DNA of 64,000 bases, from positions 620,001 to 684,000 of the forward strand of contig CM066924.1 of assembly GCA_033964015.1 (NCBI GenBank). The letters are read 5' to 3'. The notes beneath the pieces are model-generated. The model did no database searches and was not told the DNA's origin. It saw nothing but the letters and a program-made list of their open reading frames with translations. The stretch is from Scolanthus callimorphus. Its lineage: Eukaryota > Cnidaria > Anthozoa > Actiniaria > Edwardsiidae. The translations under genes and the position numbers were made by a program. Below are positions 31,849 through 44,096 of this stretch, piece after piece (the first letter of the stretch is position 1; each line of letters opens with the position of its first letter).

Positions 31849-34470
31849 TTACAGTGTACAATATGGATTTTAATAATAACATAAAATCAGGTACAGAGGG
31901 CGTTGCCTTCAAGATACACGCATGTAAATTCACGTTAAGATGGACCATGGTGCAATGGGCAATTTTTCATGTAGACCCACGCCCTGACTCATGCACTTCC
32001 AGTTTTATCGAAGTGGAATTCATTAGACTTAAAGCAGTGTTAGGCTTTCGTGTCAGGGTGAAATTCTGTATTATTGCATGCATTATTGCATGCATTATTG
32101 CATGTTTTGCTATTCATGATCAAGACCCCTAGTCATATACTTACAGTATCAGGGATGGAATAAAAAATAGTAACATAAAGAGACGCATTATATTTTTGTA
32201 ACAACGCTTGACCACATAGACTCCACTTTATCGGGTCAAACAAATACTTCTCTTTCTTGTTAATGCGACTATTAATGATTAATGAAGAGGGAAACGTTGC
32301 GGAGAAAAAGGCAAAAGTTGCGGGGGTTGTTGCGGGAATTTATTAAATTTGCAAAGTAAAGAAAACACAAAAACCCCATAATCTTGTTTCAGAATATTAA
32401 TACAGAGCATGATAGTTTGATTTTGAAGAAAAAAATACCACCGGCATTCACAACATCCACTGAATATGAGCTCTACATTTTTAGCGTGTTTAACAAGTAC
32501 CTAATTGGCTATTTTGTAAGATTTCAATTGTAGGGGCAAAGAATCGGATGATATTATCACGGAAAAAAATTGAGACTTTCGCCATTCGATCGTGAAATGG
32601 AGGAATAGACATATTAAATGAAGTGTGGAAGCTATTCACTTGCAACACACATTTTCAATCGCTTTCTAAAACAATTTTTCAAAATATAACCAATAGGAAA
32701 ACACATTGGAATGAGCTAGACCAAGCTTGGAAAGCCTAGTTGTTACTTTTTGCGGATATTCGAATATTTGAGGCATAGGAAAAACGCATAGAGAAACTCT
32801 AAACATATTATTCAACATGCATATTATATGTACCATTTTTGAGAAACGTTTTATTAAACTATACCGTTTTGTTCCTGGATTCATTAGATAAGAGAAAGTT
32901 GCGGGTTCTGGCAAAGTTGCGCGTCCATGCAAGCTCAACTTATCCCGTATCGCCAACATCTTTATATTAATCTCAATGTGTGATTGTACAGAGTTGAACT
33001 GATACGTGATTGAACTATGGAGCTTACCAGCTTAGCTTGTCTATTTGGTCAAGCGTTGTTACAAAAATATAATGCGTTTCTATATGTTACTATTTTTGTG
33101 CTGCAATCACGCTGTGATTTTGTTCCATCCCCATGATACTGTAAGTAAATGACGCGGGGGGGGGGGGGGGGGCTCTTGATCATGAATAGCAAGGTCTTCG
33201 AAAGCCTTTTAAGACTAATTGATTCCACTTCGATAAAACTGGGAGTGCATGAGTTCGGGCGTGGGTCTACATGCAAATTTGCCCATTGTACCATGATCGA
33301 TTTACTGATTTTATGTGATAATGAATCCCATCTTGGTACACTGGAAGTACATGATCAGGGGGTGTCAAGTATTGTAGAATTGTAGGGTATTGAATACTCT
33401 GTCACGATACAAACTTTCGTGTCTGATCTCAAAAGGCAAGCGTCATTTTCTTATTGTTTAAAGGATAATTATTTATTCCATTTCGATAAAACTGGAAGTG
33501 CATGAGTTCGGGCGTGGGTCTACATGCGAATTTGCCCATTGTACCATGGTACATTTTCACGTGAATCTCCTTGCGTGAATCTTGAAGGCAACGCCCTTTG
33601 TTACTGATTTTATGTGATAATGAATCCCACCTTGGTACACTGGAAGTACATGATCATGGGGGTGTCAAGTATTGTAGAATTGTAGGGTATTGATTACTCT
33701 GTCACGATACAAACTTTCGTGTCTGAACTCAAAAAGCAAGCGTCATTTTCTTATTGTTTAAAGGATAATTATTTATTCCATTTCGATAAACTGGAAGTGC
33801 CCATGAGTTCGGGCGTGGGTCTACATGCGAATTTGCCCATTGTACCATGGTACATTTTCACGTGAATCTCCTTGCGTGAATCTTGAACGCAATGCCCTTT
33901 GTCACTGATTTTATGTGATAATGAATCCCATCTTGGTACACTGGAAGTACATGATCAGGGGGGTGTCAAGTATTGTAGAATTGTAGGGTATTGCATACTC
34001 TGTCAGGATACAAAATTTCGTGTCTGAACTCAAACGGCCACACGTTTTTTTATTTGTTTAAAGGCTAACTAATTCCACTGCTATAAAACTGGAAGTATAC
34101 GTTATCGAGGGTGGGTCTACATCCAGAATTGCTTAGCATGGGATGCTCTATCATCCTGCCAAGTTTCATGCTTTTCCATCAAAATGAACAATTTACTACT
34201 TTTTCTGCACGATATTCCTGCACTAGCATCGAAAGTATCAGGGGGACGTTAAAGAACCACTGGGGACGTAATAAACCCTCTGGCAGTGACCACCCTCAGT
34301 GTCTGTTGTAATGGCCGCTTGGCTGCCAGTGGCGCCGTTGAGACCCAGCGCAATTCAGCTTTCGAGCTGCAAAGTCTGGGGAGTCGGTCTCGCACATTTA
34401 CATTTACATTTTACGGCGCACATCGAGAGTTGGCAAGAAAAAATCCGGCATCAGTTTATTTTTATTGTAG

Positions 34471-34622
34471 ACTGCTTGCAGGTCCCTTCTCCTTGGCGAA
34501 CGTCCGTAAATCGAGAGAAAGTCCTAGTGCACGAGAGAAACAACGTCACGGGGGTGTACTCTCTCGTGAGCTACCTTCTCTCGATTTTACGGACGTTCGC
34601 CAAAGAAAGGATTGCAAGCAGT
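34471..34622. mobile_element. MITE, about 152 bp
   Basis: Ends ACTGCTTGCA pair through GGCGAACGTCCGTAAATCGA. Confidence 0.72.
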
Positions 34623-34854
34623 TTTTTTTATTATAATTCACACTCACAGTCTTTTACCTGCCCGCAGATAGCTAGAGCTATTAATGGAGGCGGGAAGTAG
34701 GGAATCAGTAGGGGAACGAAAAAATCGGCATTTATGAGCGAAAAAAAATCGGAAAAGGGGCATTGTTCTCTTGCACTTTATGGAATAGCCGTAGATTTTG
34801 GAAAATAGATTAGGATTCCCTGGTATTTAGCATACCCACAAGCATGCGAGGTCG

Positions 34855-35075
34855 GGGTTTCAGCTAAAATCGTTGCATTTCATGTTTCAATAGCTTTGCT
34901 GTTCTGTCAATCAGATTCTTGCCCTCATTTCACCTGGTTTTAGTTCAGAAGCCAGTTAACTGCACTAGGCGAAACAGGACAAGAGTTTCATTGGCTCAGA
35001 TAGTTTGATTGGCGAAACAGCAAAGTCAAAAGTAAAAACACAATTTGATGTTTTTGAAAGCGTGGGTTTTACATG
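34855..35075. mobile_element. MITE-like element, CAGCTAAAATCGTTGCAT family, diverged copy
   Basis: Shares the left end and the internal GGTTTTAGTTCAGA and ACTGCACTA words with 54109-54413. Confidence 0.55.
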
Positions 35076-36955
35076 TAACCTTGTTCGTTTGTGGTTTACG
35101 GCGCTCTCGATTCAAGGCACGCGCCACGGGATTTACAACTTATTAATCTTTTCCTGAGTCGACGACTCACTGACAGCTGAAAATATAAAAACTCTTTAAT
35201 CTCCCACCGTTGACCTATTTACAAACTTCTAGAGCTAATCCTCGCATCCGTAAACTAACTTTAGAGAGGCCCGGCGAATTATCTGGGTTTTCCGCGCGCT
35301 TCTCCCCCAGTAGAGGCGACCAGAAATGCGCGCGAATACCGTCGAGACTAAGTTACTTCCTTATCAACATAATATTGTCTGAAAGAACATTTTTCGGATT
35401 GTGCAAGCGGATACGATAGTAATAATTATTTGCGAACATAATGTAAGGGCCCGTCCACACTAACGCGTTTTCGTTTGAATCCGAATACTTTTTGAGGGCT
35501 CGAAAGTGGATATACATATCGTTTTAGACGGTCGAATCCGGATAAAAATGAAAACGACGACGTCAACTGTACCACTTAATTTGAGACTGTCCTTGCACGC
35601 GCCAAGCACATACAAAAGGCTCAGATTTTACGAGAGCTGTATCATGACTGTGTAGTGTACAAAGCTTTTGTAATTGCTAAATGATTTCCAAGGAGTCTCT
35701 TCACCTTTGCACTCAGCTCTAGGGTCCTCTTGTACAACGAAAATATCACCGAACGTGATGACTGGTGTAACAAGCAGTGATTTATTGAGGCCATCGCTAG
35801 CAAGGCCAATGCAGAGGAAGTGCCAGGGATACTCTAGATTAGTAGGATTGCATTCTTATAAATAGAAATCCTATTTGTGCCTTGAATCGCTTTTGCTAAA
35901 TATTGATTTCGACGATGCGATCTATTCAAACGCTGTGCGTGGCTGCCTTTAACTTTGAAGAACAAGTGGATCTTTTTCGAAACCAAGGCTGTGATTTTTC
36001 AGGATGAGCAACCATGGCATTACTGGGGCTTTTTATAACTCTGCGAACTTGATCTAAAGCAACAGCCAAACCCCATCGTCCTTTGATCGTGACAAGTAAC
36101 CGCAAACATTATTTGAGGTTTTGACGAGCCACCAGGTTGCTTGGTTGGTAACGCGCTAAAAACACAATGAATTAGTGCGTGCAGAGCTTGCAGCATTGTC
36201 GTGAAAACCGCGGTGAAAACCGCCGCAGTAATTCATTTTATATATTTTATATGTTGCGCAACTCCTTAAACTTAGCCAGAAGTACATAATACCAAGATGG
36301 ACACTTCTGGTTATGAACTTCTGACTTAGCTAAGTGACGGACCATTTTGACTGGGGGCGGAGTATTCTGGTGCGCAATAATTTTTTCATGTGTCACTTGT
36401 AAGCGGTTAAAATTATTTCATGTCGCTAAATATGGGGAATTTTTTTCGCAACACACCCCCTCCCCTCTCAAGAGTCAAATAGTCGGTCCCTATGAAGCTG
36501 TCCTGAAAGTGTGCACGTATTGCCTACCCGGTCCATACTCACCCCCCTATTGGTCCATATTGACTTCCTATCGGTCCATACTCACATCCTATCGGTCCAG
36601 GAGTGCTAACGAGAGGAACATTAATGTACTCAGCGCAAGACCCCGCCCTTCCGTCTTAGGTCAATCCGCTGTCCACATCCGCAGCTAGGTCTCGTTTAGA
36701 AATTCACTTGGTATACTCACTAGTAAAACACGTCGACAAAGTACTGGTTGTTTTCACATTCAGTTCTATTTTAATTTTTGCCACTTTGACGAGCTAAATC
36801 CATGTAAACTTTTACGTAATACTTATGGCGATTTCACACGCAGGGAGCGAGCACCTTAAAGCTCCCTTGATTTTTTAACAATACTACACATTCCTGTGAC
36901 TACAAAAATGTGGGGCTACACATTTCATCGAATAGCCCATACAATCTCGGTCTTT
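35076..36955. other. Intergenic DNA with repeat fragments
   Basis: No exon recognised. Contains one end of an element (GGGCCCGTCCACACTAACGCG-like) at about 35449 and a short hairpin (CTTAGCCAGAAGT/ACTTCTGGTTATG) at 36269-36320. Confidence 0.45.
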
Positions 36956-37112
36956 GGGCCCTGTGGTTTTGCTAGGTCTGTTTTCCTAACTGGCACTCGT
37001 ATATGTCTTTGTTTGTAATGCACGAGAAAATTCATTAATATTGAATAATGTGTGGAAACAAAAGACATTCTACTCTAAATGCCAGTCGGGTAAACAAACC
37101 ACAGGGCTCCCA
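36956..37112. mobile_element. MITE-like inverted repeat
   Basis: Arms GGGCCCTGTGGTTT and ATATGTCTTTGTTT pair with AAACAAAAGACAT and AACCACAGGGCTCCC. Confidence 0.65.
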
Positions 37113-37289
37113 CTTAAGTGGAAAGGTCTGTTGGACAAGAGGTGATTTGGTCCAGCCTCTGAGCCCCTGACTTACCTAACCCCCTCACTTGCCTCCTTAG
37201 GAAATTGGAACCAATTGAAATCTGGGATGACCGTTTCTCTTTGACCTGCTCTTTCTTTGTCTCTCGTATTCACGGTACTACTTAGCGTC

Positions 37290-37380
37290 TGCTGGAAGGG
37301 AAGGGGTTATATGTAAAGTGCATAGAACAGTAATGTATAGGCGCTATATAAACTGTTTTATTATTTATTATTATTATTAA
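37290..37380 (+). repeat. LINE-like 3' tail
   Basis: GGCGCTATATAAACTGTTTT followed by a TTATTATT run resembles 3' ends of truncated LINE copies. A similar tail is at 38600-38692. Confidence 0.4.
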
Positions 37381-37457
37381 AGAGTCCGTGTCAGCCACTA
37401 ACACAAAAACTCATTTGTTTTGTTTTCGTTCGATATTAGAAGACGAATTACGTGTAG

Positions 37458-37655
37458 GATCCTATGATATCTCTTTTTTGTGTAAATTGAGGACGAGATA
37501 TCATAGGATTGAAGTCTATTCAAAGCGTTCAGTCGGTAGATTCCGCCGAAAATAGCACCCAAAAAGTCGATATCGCTTTTTTTCGTGCTATTTTCTTAGC
37601 GGAATCTTAGCCTCCTGAAGCTTTGAATAATCATAGAATCCCATGCTATGACTCT
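37458..37655. repeat. Two nested or adjacent hairpins
   Basis: GATCCTATGATATCTC/GAGATATCATAGGAT (37458-37508), then GATTCCGCCGAAAATAGCAC/GTGCTATTTTCTTAGCGGAATC (37539-37608), within an outer pairing of ATTCAAAGC/GCTTTGAAT. Confidence 0.65.
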
Positions 37656-37968
37656 ATCTCTGATTTGTTGTGGAAATACATGGCTGCAAAAGTAGAATTC
37701 AATGAAAACACAGGACACCCACGAAAGTAAAGTTCAACACGACAGATTTACAATTTATCAAGCGAGAAAGCGAGAACATTACTTTCTAAAGTTTTAAACT
37801 CTGTGAAACACTGTATGAAACGTCTTTTCGTCAACGAAGACGCTTCGCTAGAAAGATTTTAAGTTGCATTTTCCTGAAATTGAAACAGTTTGACAATGGC
37901 TTCCTTGGCGCGCGTAAAGCCTTTTTTGAAATTATTAAATCAATAAAACCTCCGGCATGGGATTCAAA

Positions 37969-38101
37969 GAAAATCCATTACCCGACTCAGGAATTCCATA
38001 CTAAATCTCACTTGAAAAATCGATATCGCCCTTGTCTCTGCGCGACATCAATTTTTCGCGTGAGATTTAGTGTGGAGTCCCTCGTCGGGTAACGGATTTT
38101 G
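37969..38101. mobile_element. Foldback/MITE, about 130 bp
   Basis: AAAATCCATTACCCGAC and ACTAAATCTCAC pair with GTGAGATTTAGTGTGGA and GTCGGGTAACGGATTTT. Confidence 0.72.
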
Positions 38102-38289
38102 CTATAGAAATCTCTAAAAACATCTGAAAACAAAGTTTCAGATTTGATTGACCAAATCCAATCGTGAAAATCGCTATATTCTCAAAATCGCCATGGAAAT
38201 GGATGCTTTTTCTGACTTTGCATGTTGTTAAAATGGCGGCTGACACAGGCTCTCTGGAACTGGATTGCCTCATATTTAGGTACTAGTAA

Positions 38290-38692
38290 GTCGTTAATTA
38301 CAAAAAAATGCTGGTGCAGCGAGACGCTTGTGTCTTTTTTAATCCGAGACTCACGCGAAACTCAAATTACTAGCTCAAAAAAATTTCTCGAGATTCTGGA
38401 TAAAGGACTACTCAGCTGGTTGCTTTTATAGTTCAGAATGTGTCTTTCCAAAACAGAATGAAAGATGCTTTTCTCCCTTCCATTCCACGGTTCCTTTTTT
38501 AGATTAGTATCTTATAATTACATGATATTTTTATTTTTTAGGTATAAATTGTATAATATTTTAGATTTTAGGGCATTATGTATGTTGTTTTATATTTATG
38601 TGAATCGTTGTTAGGCGCATTTGATCATGTATACAAAAGTTAATTTGCGCCTAATAAGTATTGAATTATTATTATTATATTATTATTACGGT
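38290..38692 (+). repeat. Possible truncated LINE 3' region
   Basis: Ends with a hairpin (GGCGCA...TTGCGCC) and a TTATTATTATT tail at 38665-38692. No coding region was recognised. Confidence 0.35.
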
Positions 38693-39626
38693 TGGCAGAG
38701 CCCCAAACGTCGCTCCGATCAGTGTCGAGCCAAGCACATTGCTACGCTATGGCGCTGTGCACGAAGGAACTTACGACAAGCTCGTGCTCCGCTCGCTAGT
38801 GCGACACTTGGCTTGACAAGTCTCTAAACACAGCGACATTCCACCAGGCTCGAGATCCAAGGCATCTCCTATCTATAAAAAGACAGCGCTATCTAACATT
38901 TCCGTTGGTCAGTTACTGTATTTTGTGCTAACCAATATTCAAAATATTTTAATAGCTATTTCCCTTTTAACACACAAGAAATATCTTCACGTATCTCAGC
39001 AGGCTTTAATTTCTTTAATTACTGTTGCACGTCTCTATCGGCGCGGGCCTTTGTTTTTTCCTCGGTCAGGATATTTGGACAAATTATTTGCGGTTTCACC
39101 GAGTCTTGAGTTCATTGCTAATTCTTACTTGTCGTCGCCATATGAATCGTAAGCTCGTCTCCATTCCTTCGTGCGTAAGCGGTACAGAATGTTTAATTTG
39201 TTTACACAATGCTTAAAAACCAAATAGCCGCGAGGTACTGTTCAAAGTTCGCTGCTAGAAGTGTGCGAAGTCCGCGAATTGGCGGGGAGAGATTTTAAAA
39301 TGTATATTAAGTGTCCTTTGGGATTGAAAGACCATGAAAACTTTCCTACTTTTTGAAGAAGCGCAATTGTGTCAGATGAGAAACGCGGCGGACTAGCTTG
39401 CAGCGGACACGTTGTAAGTTTCCCGATTAATTCTTCAAGTTTCCCCTTTCTCGTTTTTTCGTCAATTCTGCAAGTTTTCCCATCAATTCTTCGAGGTTTC
39501 CGTCGATTCTACTTGGCGCTCTCTCCTCTCTCTCCCCCTTTGCACTTGTCACTTTGCCAAATTTCTTTTAATAAGTTCTTTTTCGTGCTTCCATCATTTT
39601 CTCGCACGATTGTACTTTTACCGCGC
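38693..39626. other. Intergenic DNA, nothing recognised
   Basis: Several unrelated short frames with no domain, splice pattern or repeat structure. Confidence 0.45.
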
Positions 39627-39635
39627 CTACTGCTT

Positions 39636-39954
39636 CATTCTCGAACCCAGAGCTCCGGCCCCGGCTCGTCGCCTCGCAGGGAAGGCTCTGGTGACATCCA
39701 TTTGAGGGCCTTCGCTGATTGACTGAAATGTCGCGCACGCGTACATAAAAGTAGCTTCTCGCTTTATAAAAACGTATCTATCAAAATAGCACTGGCATTC
39801 GTGTCCTAGTAGTCTTTTCAACCTATGCCTCCGACTTGAACGCGGAAAAAATTTGAGGCATAAAACCACAATTTTCTTCTACGCATGCGTCGGCGGATGT
39901 CACCAGAGCCTCCCCCTGGAGGTGACGAGTCGGAGAGCTCTGGGTACGAGAATG
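39636..39954. mobile_element. MITE, 319 bp, perfect 9-bp duplication (Mutator-like), copy 2
   Basis: Ends CATTCTCG...CGAGAATG. CTACTGCTT flanks both sides (39627-39635, 39955-39963). Nine-base duplications are typical of Mutator-like elements. It is an inverted copy of 3142-3462. Confidence 0.88.
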
Positions 39955-39963
39955 CTACTGCTT

Positions 39964-40979
39964 AGGTTTGCTCCCTTTCTAACTAGTTAAGGCAAATGGG
40001 AACATTTGACCTGGTTCAGCAGCTGCATTGTCAGCTGAGGCCGATACCCACAACGTCTTGTTAATAGACCCTTTCATCATGTTCCAAAATGGCCACCGCA
40101 AAATTCACATGTCTTCAAATTAAACCGACTGTAATTCAAATACTGGCACAAGAAAGAGTATCCTCACATTAGTAATACTTTAAATTTTCGTTATGCCAAA
40201 TACCATGAGTCTGAAAATTGAAAATTTTACAGAGATTTATGTATGACTGGGGTATGACGCATAATCTTCTATCGAAGATTGATCGCGTCTTATTGAACTT
40301 TCTCCAAATGAGTCCCTCCCAGCCTGTTGATCATTTTTTGCATTCTTGCATACCATCTCAAGGGTGCAAATATAGTTTCATGACAGCTTAATTTGGTTCA
40401 TTTTTCAAGGAGGGACTCCTTGATGGTGATTCTTGAAAATGTTGGTCAATTGTCCACGCCCAAGTGTCTCTTTATCTCAACGGGGAACTTTCATCCCATG
40501 CTGTGGTCAAGAATTAGGGCCCCATTGTCCATTGAAAATCAACTGTGCTTGCTGCAGCTCGCACAAAGATTCATTTGCAGTGCGCGCTTGCTCTCGCGTA
40601 TAACGATATTGAATGCTTGATTGCTCGCCAAAATTTTGTTGCTAGTGCTCGCAAAGCGAAATTTTGCTAAGTGCTAGCTCGCATTTACTTTAAAATCAAA
40701 CTGCTGTTTTTGTTCTACGAAAACGAGAAAGTGCGCATAGTTTGAAGGTCTTCTTTGTTTCCGTAGTAGATATCTCGCGATTGAGACACCGCTTTTTTCG
40801 GCAAAACTTTCAGAGATAAATGCCGTTTTTACACAGGATGCGGAAACCACGTTGTGGAACCAGCTGCACTCATTTTGTTTCGCGTTTGAGTGTCCCAAAT
40901 GCGCAAGTCACTAACGACCAATTCCTTGTGTCTGCTTTTGGTACTCTCGATAGTTCAAAGCAGGCTATGATTCTTTAAG
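39964..40979. other. Intergenic DNA, nothing recognised
   Basis: Only short frames without conserved features. An AAATTTTG...CAAAATTT-type inverted pair lies near 40630-40670. Confidence 0.4.
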
Positions 40980-41250
40980 TCCCGTCTACACTTGCAGTTT
41001 TTTTTCTCGCACGTACGTGGCAACTCGAAATCACTAATGTAAACTAGGACTAGTGTCAACTCGGCGCGATTTTTGTCGCGTGATGTCGCGCCGAGATTTC
41101 AAACATGTTCGAAACTCTTTGCAACTTGATGCGATTAAGAAAAGAGAGCACAGAAATTGCACCGGATTTGAGAGTACGAATTGCAACTCGCGGGAGAAAC
41201 ATCGCAACGACAAATGCAACAAAAATCACAAAGTGTAAACCGGCCTATCA
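40980..41250. mobile_element. MITE-like element with central palindrome
   Basis: Opposed ends CCCGTCTACACTT and AGTGTAAACCGGCC enclose CTCGGCGCGA...TCGCGCCGAG at about 41059-41096. Confidence 0.55.
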
Positions 41251-41578
41251 ACCATCTTTCTCAGTACAATTCAAAGCTCATTACAATTTTGGTTGCGCAC
41301 ATTCCTAGCCCTGTTGCGGTTCCAAATAATCAACAATAACGGAGTCAAATGCTTGCTCCGTCCTGTAGCGTCTGTTTGAGGTGTTTTCATCAAGTACAAG
41401 TAACCAATTGTTCATTTACTACTTGTCTAAAGCTAAGTATGCTCTGGAGCGTGTGGGTTTAGAGAACAATTAGATCCCTAATTTGTGAAAATGTCGGAGA
41501 GCCGAAGTACCCATCGTTCTCGCGCGCACGCAGGGGTGTATTGTGACAAAAACCGAGTTACGCAAGCTACCAACTCAT

Positions 41579-41734
41579 TACCCTGCTAGCAGAGCTTTCT
41601 CCTGCGAGTCTTTTATCATGTTGTAGTCATTCGCGTCTCTGTGTATTTCGCGTAGAGCGCGCACCACCGAATCGCGAATAAATTAGGTCAACGTAAAAGA
41701 GATATACGGTGGAAAAGCGTTTGCTAGCAGGGTA
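41579..41734. mobile_element. MITE, TACCCTGCTAGCA termini
   Basis: Ends TACCCTGCTAGCA and TGCTAGCAGGGTA. Related ends occur at 26670-26690 and in the micro-foldback at 47310. The right flank is interrupted by the next element. Confidence 0.6.
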
Positions 41735-41739
41735 CTAAC

Positions 41740-41875
41740 TACCCTGGAAACCAGAGGCTCGATGTCCGAAGAATTAATTATTTTCACGCCAGCTCTGAGT
41801 TTCCCGAGAAACAACACTGCACATAGTGAACGGGCTACGGCAGAGTTTACGTTTCAGCCTCTGGTCCCCGGGGTA
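41740..41875. mobile_element. MITE, 136 bp, 9-bp duplication with one mismatch
   Basis: Ends TACCCTGGAAACCAGAGGCT and AGCCTCTGGTCCCCGGGGTA. Flanks are GGTACTAAC and GGTACCAAC, so it inserted beside the previous MITE. Confidence 0.72.
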
Positions 41876-44096
41876 GGTACCAACTTCTCGATAAGTAATT
41901 TCTATAGTTATGGTTATTACCCTTTTTTCATTCGATGCTTTTTTCGCGTGATTTCAATGCAAAACTATGCGCGCATTACAATTTATCTCTTATCCCTTCC
42001 CACAAACAAACAATATCTTATCCCTTCACACAATCTCTATCCCTCCCACAAAATAACGAGATAATGTATATCATCGATGACGCTTTGCTCTCGACAAAGA
42101 TTTAGTCCCATATGTGCGTCCTGCAAAATAGAAATGGCCTCACATCCATTTCTCCTTCCCATACAAACCACTAACCACTCCCGTGCGAGCGCTTAGCCCA
42201 CAAATCTCTCCAAGGAGATCCGCTACATTCCATGCCTGACCGAGGGGAACTATGACATGATATCCGCAGGCCTCCTGACCTAATTACTTCTCAACCGAGT
42301 CACCCTCCCTTGAGAAATTACTACAAGTAATCACTGATCTACAGACATTTTTCTCGCTTTTCCTACATTATTATCCTTATTATTTTTATCGGAAGGCGCG
42401 TGTCAAACCGGAAGTAAGATCAAAGAAGCTTTGCGTTTCCGGAAATTAGTGAAATGACGTCATAACACTATGGACTATCTTTGAAGTTTTATGCTTTAGT
42501 TATGTTGTCATAACGCATTTTAGCGTAAATAAAGGCCTCTAGATTCCCCTAAATCATAGGGAAGGCCGTAAAGGAAGCTCTAGATTCCTTAGTTAAGAAA
42601 TACTTCGACAGAAGACGAGAACAAATCCAGTATGCTACACAGAAGTTTCGTGCGCAAACTAGGATAATGCGCGAATTTTTTTTTCTTCACAGCTCAAAAT
42701 TAAGATTAGTCGCAGAAGGAAGAAGTTTCATTAAGATGTTGGTGATTTCTGGTGATTTCCAGAGTTTCGACTGTCCCCCAGGCATTTTTACCAGCTTATA
42801 TTTAGCAAAGCCTATTAAAAAACACATTACGTAGAAAATCCCTGCGAAAATAGCATCGATCAAGTTTGATTGATTGCTGAGGTCGCCTTCTGACCTCTGG
42901 CATCTTTGCCGCGAAAAAATGGCCTCTTTCAGCGTCGCTAGGATATTACTTCAGCTTCTGGAACAAGACAGAAGCAAATGGAAACCCATGTTTTTTTGCA
43001 AAGCGTAGCGTTCTAGAGGATTTGTTCTACTTTTCTGGGCGTTTAAACCACACACGTGTCAAGGAAATTAACAGAATTATTCCAATAAACACCAGGCGTG
43101 AAAACAATCATAAACAAAGCTTTCTACGCTGTGCAGGGTTTGTTGACTTTAGAGGTTTGTCTTACAAATTGAACACACTTGACCAAAAAGCGCAAGCTTG
43201 TCGGAACGAAACGCGCGTGAAAAAACTGCATTATAAAACCATCAAAAATCGTATTAGAGCAAATCTAGATACTTATTAGTCTGCATGCCAACTTTTCTCA
43301 TTTCATCGCGCTCCTAAAAATGTAATTGCCGCTCTTTATTGCTAATTTGTTATAAGATCTAATCTGTAGTGTACTTAAGAAATTTGCGGCGCTTCGCCTT
43401 TGTGTTCTTAATGAGCATTTAATTCTGCGTCCCCATTCCTCCAAGTTTCTATTCTCTCTTGTCTTTTTGGATTCTTTCTCCCTGCTGTTTGTACAGTTGA
43501 CTTTTCAACACACAGCTGTAAAGGTGACTACCCTCGCTGAGTTCATAAAATCACTTATAATAACAAAAGCTCAGAAACTCCAAACAACTTGAGGACATTT
43601 ATTTTCGCATGGAATGCAACTTGACCGGAATTCACGAGGCAGTTGATGGACAGGGAAAATTGAAACCAGATGCGTGTACCGCATTCCTTTGGTCTAATAA
43701 CTCGACGAGCAATCCGACAAATCTAGAGGCCCAGGAGTTAAGCCTGATGACAAGGGAATGGCCAATGGGGTGTGATGTAGCGAGGTATAAAGCGATAGTC
43801 AAGTGCCGCGCTTGCATGAACCTCCGAACGGTTGTACCCGGCACACGCCTCAACCTTTTGTGTTCTACTACAGTAAGTAAACATTCCACTGTGGGTGGCC
43901 CCTCGCGCTTGTAAAAATACCCAGAGAGCTTTTAAGAGCCTGTTGTTCACTGCCGACTGCAGTGCGCTGAAGATATTACTCAGGTAGACGCGCGTCGAGC
44001 GAGTAAGAGTTTCTTGGTGCAATTAGTGAATGTTCCTCCGAGTCATAGTTGAACTGCTCAACACCTAGACTTGATAAAAGCCCCTCGGATATCGAT
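41876..44096. other. Upstream region of the forkhead gene
   Basis: No mobile element with clear ends. A 101-codon frame at 43609-43914 shows no domain and may be an untranslated leader. A donor-like CAGTAAGT lies at 43871-43878 and a possible acceptor at 44065-44066, so an upstream exon cannot be excluded. Confidence 0.4.

Larger units (their letters stand above)
29916..34236. mobile_element. Giant foldback element, about 4.3 kb, with tandemly repeated arms
   Basis: The outer left segment (containing GTAGACCCACCCTCGATAAC) reappears inverted near 34085-34130. The arms continue inwards as repeats of about 300 bp (CATGTACTTCCAG, GGGCGTTGC, ATGGGCAAATTCGCATG) to about 32220 on the left and 33040 on the right, around a centre of about 800 bp. 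No transposase was found. Outer ends are approximate and no target duplication was established. The left arm holds a nested element at 30488-31848. Confidence 0.78.

Noticed and set aside
34286..34700. Overlapping ORFs of 116 and 133 residues
   Set aside because: They run through a MITE (34471-34622) and show no protein features.
43609..43914. 101-codon ORF upstream of the forkhead gene
   Set aside because: No domain and no firm splice link; left as possible leader sequence.
44049..44096. N-terminal extension of the forkhead frame
   Set aside because: It begins with TTG right after an in-frame stop; the first ATG is at 44097.
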